Source of the DNA: Alphaproteobacteria bacterium
GTDB taxonomy: Bacteria > Pseudomonadota > Alphaproteobacteria > UBA8366 > Aestuariispiraceae
Direction of reading: 5' to 3'
Assembly: GCA_006844765.1 (NCBI GenBank)
Contig: SPJV01000020.1
Span: 1-34,915, forward strand
DNA: 34,915 nucleotides
Positions within the stretch are counted from its first letter, which is position 1; every line of letters begins with the position of its first letter. The position numbers and the translations under genes are program-made. Positions 1 through 5,174 of this stretch are shown here, piece by piece. The notes beneath the pieces are model-generated. The model was not told the DNA's origin and ran no database searches. It was given only the letters and a program-made list of their open reading frames with translations.

Positions 1-123
1 GCGGATTTGTTCACAGACCTCGATGGGAAGGTAACCGCGCTCTATGCCGCCGGCGATTGCATGAGCCCCAGAACCGCGGAAGAAGCGATCCTGGAAGGCC
101 TGAAGGTCGCGTCGGAAATCTGA
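1..123 (+). CDS. C-terminal end of an FAD/NAD(P)-dependent oxidoreductase (partial)
   Basis: Frame 1 is open from the window edge to a TGA at 121-123, giving about 40 residues. The tail reads ALYAAGDCMSPRTAEEAILE, followed by a short GLKVASEI end. The A-G-D-C-x-x-P-R-T-A-E-E-A pattern is the closing FAD-binding element of two-dinucleotide-fold flavoproteins of the trimethylamine dehydrogenase / 2,4-dienoyl-CoA reductase type, in which this Asp contacts the flavin. The substrate cannot be told from the tail. It lies just upstream of IS remnants. The fragment is too short to tell a free-standing reductase from the C-terminal part of an OYE-fused enzyme. Confidence 0.6.
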   Translation, partial: ADLFTDLDGKVTALYAAGDCMSPRTAEEAILEGLKVASEI

Positions 124-237
124 CTTTCCTCGTTGGGGTGGGCAATTTCGTAAATTCGAAGACCGAGATGGATTTGCCCATTTTGGAGACGGAAAAACGG
201 CTGCCGCGAGAGTTTCAACGCTCGGCTCCAAGATTAA

Positions 238-432
238 CTCTTGAATGGAGAGATATTCTACAGCCTGAAAGAGGCCCAGATCGTCATTGAGCAGTGGCGG
301 CGTCACTCCAACACGAAGCGACCGCACTCGGTTCTTGGATATAGACCGGCAGCACCAGAAAACATCATCCCTATGGAGGAAAACGGATGATGCACTAACA
401 TTCAAACCGGACCATTCATTGGGGTGGGTTCA
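238..432 (+). mobile_element. IS3-family remnant: 3' end of transposase OrfB plus right end
   Basis: After a stop at 235-237 the frame reads NGEIFYSLKEAQIVIEQWRR and continues through NTKRPHSVLGYRPAAPENII to a TGA at 388-390. This is the conserved end of IS3-family OrfB (DDE transposase). Only about the last 50 codons remain, and the catalytic core is absent. The sequence after the stop runs to a TTCA at 429-432 that looks like the right IS terminus (TGAACCCACCCC on the other strand). It is a dead fragment in the opposite orientation to the next two IS pieces. The stretch 124-237 before it holds no gene that I can support. Confidence 0.8.
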
Positions 433-445
433 TTTGACCAGCCGG

Positions 446-582
446 TGACCGGGGTTCATGAATGGATCCAGTTCTTAAGTTAGAATCTGGCTCTGTTTAC
501 CGCCATGATGCGGCGGCTGGAGCGTAGCGTAGGCCGACGTTTTATGGCGGGACAAGGTCGTCTTGGACGCAGGCCGTCGGTG
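446..582 (-). mobile_element. IS3-family remnant, copy A (transposase 3' end)
   Basis: Read on the minus strand this encodes a tail resembling R-R-P-A-S-K-T-T-L-S-R-H with a final GGKQSQILT before a TAA at 475-477. It matches, codon for codon but with many substitutions, the end of the better preserved IS fragment at 2590-2811. The outer edge TGACCGGGGTTCAT is shared with that copy. Only about 35 codons survive, and homology stops just before the stop codon of the adjacent enolase-superfamily gene. It and copy B therefore form a direct repeat around the gene pair 593-2550. Confidence 0.75.
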
Positions 583-592
583 TCTGGCATGG

Positions 593-1735
593 TTACTGAC
601 CCGATTGGCTCTCGATGAAGGTTCGGTGGTTTTGGGCGGCCTTGGAAATCACATCGTGATCAAGCTCGAAACCAAGCCCAGGGCGGCCTTCCAGTGCCAG
701 CACACCGCGTCGCGGCTCAAGGCTGGGTGAGGCAATGATGTTGTCTTTCAAAAGTTGCCACATGATCTGATTGCCATCGTCCAGAGCGGAAGCGGCGCGC
801 CCGATGTGATGTTCTGCGCAAGTCGTGATGCCGGTCGTCATGCTGGAATGAATGCACAGCGTCAGACCGGCACCTTCACAGATGGCCGAGGCCTTCATCA
901 TGCCCTTCAATCCGCCGATTTCGCGCGGGCCCACGGCAATCATGTCCGCCGCGCCACTGGCGCAGGCCTGATATACCTCTTGCACCGTAAAGACGCTCTG
1001 GTCCGCCCCCAACGCAATCGGCGAACGCTCTTTGAGGTGCTTGAGCGGGAGAAGCGACAGGCTGGTGGTTGGTTGCTCGATGTATTCGATGTTGTATGGT
1101 TCGATCGCCTTGATCATCCGCAACGCCAGCGCCGGCGCCCAAGCCTCGTTCGCATCAAGCCGCAGCCGGTGGTCCGGTCCGATTGCCTCGCGGATCGCGC
1201 GGATATTGGCCAGGTCGTATTCAGGCGAAATCCCGACTTTGAGATAGATGATCGGGTGGCCGGCAGCGGCACCGGCCTTTGCATCGGCAACCAATTCTTC
1301 TGTATTCTCGCCTTGCAGGAAGTAGAAATAGCCAACGTCTTTGCGTTTCTCACCACCCAACAGCTCCCAAACGGGGCGGCCCATAAGCTTGCCCTGAAGG
1401 TCCAGCGCCGCCATCTCCAGCCCGCAGAAAAGCTGGTTGGCATAACGTTGCATGTTGCCGCCAAAGACCAGGAAGTTGCGTTTATATGCATCGTCTTGCG
1501 CGGCAGTGATATCGAAGGCCGAACGGTCGATATAGGATTTCGCCAGCTTGGTCAGAATAGTCTTTTGAGCATCGGCGTCTGGTGCGGTCGTCGTTTCACC
1601 ATAGCCAATGGTGCCATCTTCAGCCTCCATTTCGATCAAGTTGACGGTAAAGGCCGTCTCTACACCCTGTGACCAAACATATGGAACCTTGGTCTCCAGC
1701 CGTAGAGGCGTGACGCGAATGTCCTTGATTTTCAT
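593..1735 (-). CDS. Mandelate racemase / muconate-lactonizing enzyme family protein
   Basis: This 380-aa protein has the normal length for the enolase superfamily, with an N-terminal capping domain (about 1-125) and a TIM barrel. Visible elements are KVG with Lys166 on the second barrel strand, and metal ligands Asp194 (RLDANEAW), Glu220 (EYIEQP) and Asp245 (GADQS). CIHSSMTTG follows, with His296 placed like the catalytic His of mandelate racemase. The strand that carries the second acid/base residue in many relatives reads AVGPREIGG, with no Lys or Asp where one is expected. The substrate is therefore unknown; acid-sugar dehydratase, cycloisomerase and racemase activities all remain possible. 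The start overlaps the stop of the nitrilase gene by 4 nt (ATGA), so the two are probably co-translated. Confidence 0.85.
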   Translation of the reverse strand: MKIKDIRVTPLRLETKVPYVWSQGVETAFTVNLIEMEAEDGTIGYGETTTAPDADAQKTILTKLAKSYIDRSAFDITAAQDDAYKRNFLVFGGNMQRYANQLFCGLEMAALDLQGKLMGRPVWELLGGEKRKDVGYFYFLQGENTEELVADAKAGAAAGHPIIYLKVGISPEYDLANIRAIREAIGPDHRLRLDANEAWAPALALRMIKAIEPYNIEYIEQPTTSLSLLPLKHLKERSPIALGADQSVFTVQEVYQACASGAADMIAVGPREIGGLKGMMKASAICEGAGLTLCIHSSMTTGITTCAEHHIGRAASALDDGNQIMWQLLKDNIIASPSLEPRRGVLALEGRPGLGFELDHDVISKAAQNHRTFIESQSGQ

Positions 1736-2550
1736 GAGATAACTACCTCTGTGGGGCGTTCTTGGGTTGGAACTTTCTGATGATCTCGGAGGTAAGGGAG
1801 CCGCGTCTGCGCTTCTGCTGAAAGGCTGAGATCAAGCTTTGCAACGATCAGGCTTGCGTCCTTACTGGCACGGGCCAGGTCGTTGCCATATGGGTCCACG
1901 ATACAGCTCAACCCGGCAAAGGAATGTCCGTTCTCCACACCGCAAAAATTGGCGTAGGCCATGAAAACACCGTTTTCAAAGGCACGCGATGGCACGACCA
2001 GATTGGGTACCTGATCCCATCCGCAGGCGGTACAGACGGTAACAACATCTGCCCCCGCCATCGCCAGATACCGCACGGTTTCCGGGAATTCGCATTCATA
2101 GCAGATCGTCATGGCAATCCGCGCGCCGCGAAAATGGACGATTGTCAGATCGTCACCGGTTTCGAACCAATCCGGTTCAATCCCGTCCGGCAAGGCAGTT
2201 TTCCTATGATTGGCGTATATCTTGCCATCTTCGCAAATGAAAACGGCCGAGTTGTAAACGCCCTCGCAGGTCCGCTCGGGATAGCCGAAAATGATCGCCA
2301 TTTTGCACTCGATGGCCAACGCCTTCGCTCTCTCCGCAAATGCTCCGTCAACGGCCTCGGCAAAACGATGCAGGTTGTCTCCAATGTTGTAGCCGGTCAC
2401 AAAAAGCTCGGGAAAGATAACCAAGTCGGCCCCTTCCGCCTGTGCGGCACGCACCTGAGAGGCAAGCCAGTCAAGCCTTTCTTGCGAACCGTTCAGGCCA
2501 GCGTCTGCCTGGCAAACGGCAAGCGTTAAAAAGCGGTCTTGTTCCACCAC
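1732..2550 (-). CDS. Nitrilase superfamily carbon-nitrogen hydrolase
   Basis: The 272-aa product has the full Glu-Lys-Cys triad of the nitrilase superfamily: Glu48 in VIFPELF, Lys117 in HRKTALPD and Cys150 in MTICYECEFPE. Such enzymes hydrolyse amides, carbamoyl-amines or, less often, nitriles through a cysteine thioester. The length and the ICYECEFPE signature favour an amidase-type branch over true nitrilases (my judgement). The start is GTG at 2550, preceded by GGGAGGTG on the coding strand. It is the first gene of a two-gene unit with the enolase-superfamily gene, which suggests one acts on the product of the other. The pair sits between two related IS3 remnants and may have been acquired as a cassette. 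Confidence 0.88.
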   Translation of the reverse strand: MVEQDRFLTLAVCQADAGLNGSQERLDWLASQVRAAQAEGADLVIFPELFVTGYNIGDNLHRFAEAVDGAFAERAKALAIECKMAIIFGYPERTCEGVYNSAVFICEDGKIYANHRKTALPDGIEPDWFETGDDLTIVHFRGARIAMTICYECEFPETVRYLAMAGADVVTVCTACGWDQVPNLVVPSRAFENGVFMAYANFCGVENGHSFAGLSCIVDPYGNDLARASKDASLIVAKLDLSLSAEAQTRLPYLRDHQKVPTQERPTEVVIS

Positions 2551-2589
2551 GGGCGCACCTCCCTTTCACTCTGGCCGAATAGTTTTCAG

Positions 2590-2811
2590 TGACCGGGGTT
2601 CATTTATGGATCCAGTTCTTAAGTTAGAATCTGGCTCTGTTGACCGCCATAATGCGACGGCTGGAGCATAGCGTAGGCCGGCGCGTCATGGCGGGGCAAG
2701 ATTGTTTTGGGTGCCGGCGGTCGATAACCCAGTGATGAGTGCGTTCGTTCGGTGTTATAGAAGTGTCTCCATTGCTCAATCAGCACTTGGGTCTCCCTCA
2801 ATGTCTCGAAA
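2590..2811 (-). mobile_element. IS3-family remnant, copy B (transposase 3' end and terminus)
   Basis: The minus strand encodes TLRETQVLIEQWRHFYNTER and then SSLGYRPPAPKT, ending at a TAA at 2619-2621. This is the C-terminus of an IS3-type OrfB. The frame enters directly from the residue string NKLIPQGFE, which belongs to the neighbouring toxin-gene remnant, so the IS is broken at about 2808-2812 inside or beside that remnant. The outer end TGACCGGGGTTCAT at 2590-2603 matches copy A. Only about 65 transposase codons are left, so it cannot move by itself. Confidence 0.8.
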
Positions 2812-2831
2812 CCTTGCGGGATAAGCTTATT
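2806..2831 (-). pseudogene. Remnant of toxin gene 3' end (third copy, fused to IS)
   Basis: The minus strand reads AATAAGCTTATCCCGCAAGG then TTCGA, encoding N-K-L-I-P-Q-G-F-E. It matches the last codons of the toxin-like ORF at 4057-4440 (GKLIPQGFEWEDID) and the remnant at 3425-3468. It overlaps the stop codon of the upstream immunity-like gene exactly as the second copy does. Beyond the Glu codon the sequence becomes IS3 transposase. It marks the downstream edge of what was a repeating unit of toxin 3' end plus immunity-like gene. Confidence 0.65.
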
Positions 2832-3423
2832 GGCCGCTGACGTCTTCCGTCGCAAAGCGACCGCCTTTCATGATGAATTCCTCCACGAAGCCGCATTCGT
2901 CAGAGTGGCGTCTCTCAACCTTGCCGGAGAACATCCGTGTAACCGTATATTCCGACATATCAACGTTTTCCAAAACGCCTTCCCGCTCTCTACGTTTCAA
3001 AATTCGCCAAGCAACTCTTTTGGTCTGATAATACGCATTTTCCTCATCCTCTTCTCCATACTTTGGTAATTCGTCAGGAGGGGTGTTGAACTTCATCGCG
3101 ACATAACCGATGCCATCAATGAAATGTACGGAGTGGCGCAGATACTCGTTGTTAGTATCCTTATATAGCTCGAGCCAAAATTCTTTAGTCGGTTCCCCGT
3201 TTAAGAAATAAAGATCATCAATGTCATCGTGATGCTCACCTTCGGTTGGAGTAACCATACAAGCAGGCTTAAACCTCTCGAGGGGTACTTTCTCATAGAT
3301 CCAGATTGCAAACGGATAGAAAGCCCACACCACCGTCAACAAAACAGCGATAGCAACTGTTAGCAGGCCCAAACGGAAGAAGGTTCGTTTTGCACGCGAT
3401 GGTGTGAGCTTAGAGACAATCAT
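2827..3423 (-). CDS. Membrane-anchored immunity-like protein, second copy
   Basis: The 198-aa protein begins at the ATG at 3423, chosen because the homologous neighbour starts at the same place relative to the shared TGATATG junction; an ATG four codons upstream is also possible. A GGGAGGAT ribosome site precedes it. Residues about 17-37 form one hydrophobic segment with basic residues before it, so the ~150-aa remainder should lie in the periplasm (N-in, C-out). Two Cys, in FKPAC and SDECGF, are kept in both copies and could form a disulfide. The protein is roughly two-thirds identical to the product of 3465-4055, nearly identical over the last 45 residues and variable in the middle. I do not recognise the family. 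An immunity role is inferred from position after a toxin-like ORF, tandem duplication and topology. Confidence 0.6.
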   Translation of the reverse strand: MIVSKLTPSRAKRTFFRLGLLTVAIAVLLTVVWAFYPFAIWIYEKVPLERFKPACMVTPTEGEHHDDIDDLYFLNGEPTKEFWLELYKDTNNEYLRHSVHFIDGIGYVAMKFNTPPDELPKYGEEDEENAYYQTKRVAWRILKRREREGVLENVDMSEYTVTRMFSGKVERRHSDECGFVEEFIMKGGRFATEDVSGQ

Positions 3424-3424
3424 A

Positions 3425-3468
3425 TCACTCAACATCCTCCCAATCGAAACCTTAAGGGATTAGCTTAT
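3425..3468 (-). pseudogene. Remnant of toxin gene 3' end (second copy)
   Basis: Between the two immunity-like genes the minus strand reads N-K-L-I-P-stop-G-F-D-W-E-D-V-E-stop. It aligns with the end of the toxin-like ORF at 4057-4440 (G-K-L-I-P-Q-G-F-E-W-E-D-I-D-stop), with the Gln codon turned into TAA. The stop is followed after one base by the next ATG (TGATATG), the same spacing as in the intact unit. The GGGAGGAT in this remnant also serves as the ribosome site of the next gene, which probably explains why it has been kept. Confidence 0.75.
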
Positions 3469-4055
3469 TGGCTGCTGACGTCTTCCGTCGCAAAGCGTCC
3501 GCCTTTCATGATGAATTCCTCCACGAAACCACATTCGTCGGAACGACGTCGCTCGACCTCGCCTGAGAAGGTTCGGGTAACAAAATACTCCGACATATTG
3601 ATGTTCTCGAAATAACCTTCCTGTTCACGGCGCCGCACAATCTGCGATGCTACTCTTTGCGTATGATAGTGCGCCCTTTCCTCTGCCACACCACCACGTT
3701 TCGGATTCGAGGGTGGGGTATCGAAGTTCATAGCGACATAACCGATGCCATCAATAAAATGCACGAAGTTCCGCAAGTCCGTGTTGTAGGTATCCTTGTG
3801 CAGTTCACGCCAAAACTCCTTAGTCGGCTCTCCCTCTAGGAAATGCAGATATCCTTCATAGTGAAACTCTCCCTTTGTTGGGACAGCTTTACAGGCCGGC
3901 TTAAATCTAATGATCGGGACGTTTTCATAAAACCAACGCGCCTTCGGATAGAACGCCAACACCGCCATTGCGATAAACACGACGGCAACAATTAAAAGGC
4001 TTAACCGAACAAAGTGTTTTTTGATGTGCGAGTGTTCAGGCCGCGAAATCGTCAT
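3465..4055 (-). CDS. Membrane-anchored immunity-like protein, first copy
   Basis: The 196-aa protein starts with ATG at 4055, one base after the TGA of the toxin-like ORF, so translation is probably coupled; GGGAGGAT lies inside the end of that ORF. It has a basic N-terminus, one transmembrane segment (about residues 16-37, LSLLIVAVVFIAMAVLAFYP), then an exported domain. The motifs FKPAC, GEPTKEFW, VHFIDGIGYVAM and SDECGFVEEFIMKGGRF are shared with the downstream copy. The two common Cys suggest a periplasmic disulfide. Colicin M immunity protein Cmi is likewise N-terminally anchored, periplasmic and disulfide-bonded, but I see no sequence match that would prove kinship. Base composition is more AT-rich than the flanking operons, consistent with horizontal transfer. 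Confidence 0.62.
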   Translation of the reverse strand: MTISRPEHSHIKKHFVRLSLLIVAVVFIAMAVLAFYPKARWFYENVPIIRFKPACKAVPTKGEFHYEGYLHFLEGEPTKEFWRELHKDTYNTDLRNFVHFIDGIGYVAMNFDTPPSNPKRGGVAEERAHYHTQRVASQIVRRREQEGYFENINMSEYFVTRTFSGEVERRRSDECGFVEEFIMKGGRFATEDVSSQ

Positions 4056-4056
4056 A

Positions 4057-4440
4057 TCAATCGATATCCTCCCACTCGAATCCTTGTGGGATGAGCTTTC
4101 CGTTTTTGACTTTAAACATGCCTTTCATCCTCTGACGCCAACTTGCCATGTTTTGGTATTCTGTTGCATTCCCGTGATCACGAGCGACAGCGGCAATCGG
4201 ACCGTCAGGACCGCCATGGAAGTCATAAGGGTCGTCCCATTCATGGGTGACTTCACCCTGTATGATGATTGTATCGCCACGACGAATAGCGGAGAATCCA
4301 TCCTTAACCTTCGACGAAAATTGACTGGTTCCCGTCGCCAGTGCTTCGTCTATTTCGCCAGCCTTAAGGTTGTCCCGTGTCGAAACTCGGTGATCGTAAA
4401 CGTCCCTCGGTTCTGCTTTATCTGTTGGCCCATACGGCAA
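4057..4440 (-). CDS. Colicin M-like toxin domain ORF, possibly truncated or frameshifted
   Basis: The open frame gives 127 aa from a TTG at 4440 (first residues LPYGPTDKAEPRD), with no good ribosome site. The core is RRGDTIIIQGEVTHEWDDPY followed by DFHGG. The aromatic-D-D-x-Y-D-F string resembles the catalytic loop of colicin M, a lipid II hydrolase whose key residues I recall as Asp226, Tyr228, Asp229, His235 and Arg236. Here the D-x-Y-D part is present, but His-Arg is replaced by Asp-Gly, so activity is doubtful or the chemistry differs. The C-terminus KLIPQGFEWEDID recurs twice downstream as remnants. Upstream a second frame reads VVDPAF immediately before LPYGP, which suggests a one-base frameshift or a displaced tail of a longer toxin. 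It is followed by two immunity-like genes. The toxin assignment is inference. Confidence 0.5.
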   Translation of the reverse strand: MPYGPTDKAEPRDVYDHRVSTRDNLKAGEIDEALATGTSQFSSKVKDGFSAIRRGDTIIIQGEVTHEWDDPYDFHGGPDGPIAAVARDHGNATEYQNMASWRQRMKGMFKVKNGKLIPQGFEWEDID

Positions 4441-4763
4441 CTGAATGCCGGATCAACGACCGATTTAAGTCTTAAGGGGGCATGCATATTCAAACTCCAT
4501 GACCTAGTTAGGCATACAGTATGGGTTGTGCCAAACGGCCAATCCACGTCTTGGTGTTTGCGTTAGCATGAAAATCATGATACATCTATATGTGATAGAT
4601 AAAATGCTATATATTCATATTTTATAGAACAATATTAGTATATTGTTGTTGCCGTAAAGAAAATCTCAATGATTGATCCGTGTTCGCTTTCAGTTGTACG
4701 GACTAATCCAGGTTCCCTAAATCGCATGCGGAACTGTCGAGCCTGATGACTAGGCGGCACTCA
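4441..4763. other. AT-rich intergenic region before the toxin/immunity genes
   Basis: This ~320-bp stretch separates the end of the RidA gene from the toxin-like ORF. Its middle (about 4565-4650) is strongly AT-rich and unlike the flanks. It contains two inverted repeats, at 4584-4600 and 4628-4647, and a short second-frame reading segment (4440-4565, minus strand) that could be the displaced N-terminal part of the toxin gene. Promoter activity for the minus-strand toxin/immunity genes is likely here, but I cannot assign boxes with confidence. No clear terminator for the RidA operon is seen. Confidence 0.5.
4628..4647. promoter_or_regulatory. 20-bp AT-rich palindrome
   Basis: The site reads AACAATAT, a four-base spacer TAGT, then ATATTGTT, a perfect 8-4-8 inverted repeat. 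It lies about 190 bp upstream of the toxin-like ORF on its coding strand. The form suits a dimeric repressor such as a MarR or HTH/Xre protein. The next inverted repeat (4584-4600, ATCTAT with a 5-base spacer) lies between it and the ORF. No regulator gene is adjacent in the island. Confidence 0.35.
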
Positions 4764-5174
4764 TTAGGTCTGAGAAATCACCGCTGTTGCTTCAATCTCA
4801 AGCTTTGCGCGGTCTTCGACGAGGTCGGCGACTTCGACCAAGGCCATGGCCGGATAATGTCGGCCCAGGATGTCTTGATAGGCCCGTCCCAAATCGCGAC
4901 TTCGGGCGAGGTATTCTTTTTTCTCAGTCACATACCAGGTCATGCGGACCAGGTGTTCAGGCCCCCCACCCGCTTCCTGCAACAGCGTCACTATGCTCTT
5001 GAAGATCTGTTCGGCCTGACCGACGAAGTCATCGGTCTCAAACTCTTGATCCGCGTTCCACCCGATAATCCCGCCCAGGAAAACCAACCCACCCGCGGTC
5101 GCGACACCATTCGCATAGCCCTTGGGTTTCGGCCATCCCGCCGGTTCCAGAAAACGATGAGAACTTTCAGGCAT
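4764..5174 (-). CDS. RidA/YjgF/UK114-family protein lacking the catalytic Arg
   Basis: The 136-aa protein has the family's length and ending (EHLVRMTWYVT and KLEIEATAV). RidA proteins hydrolyse reactive enamine/imine intermediates. Canonical members carry an Arg in a P-A-R motif (Arg105 in Salmonella RidA); here it reads YPAMALVEV with Met110 instead. This places the protein in an Arg-less RidA subfamily whose chemistry is not the classical imine deamination. It is the last gene of the aryl-CoA operon and its ATG overlaps the ligase stop by 8 nt. A link to the amino/enamine products expected from 2-aminobenzoyl-CoA metabolism is attractive but inferred. Confidence 0.85.
   Translation of the reverse strand: MPESSHRFLEPAGWPKPKGYANGVATAGGLVFLGGIIGWNADQEFETDDFVGQAEQIFKSIVTLLQEAGGGPEHLVRMTWYVTEKKEYLARSRDLGRAYQDILGRHYPAMALVEVADLVEDRAKLEIEATAVISQT

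Noticed and set aside
139..180. Inverted repeat TGGGCAA/TTGCCCA after the first gene
   Set aside because: Seven-base arms with a 28-base loop and no clear T-run are too weak for a terminator.
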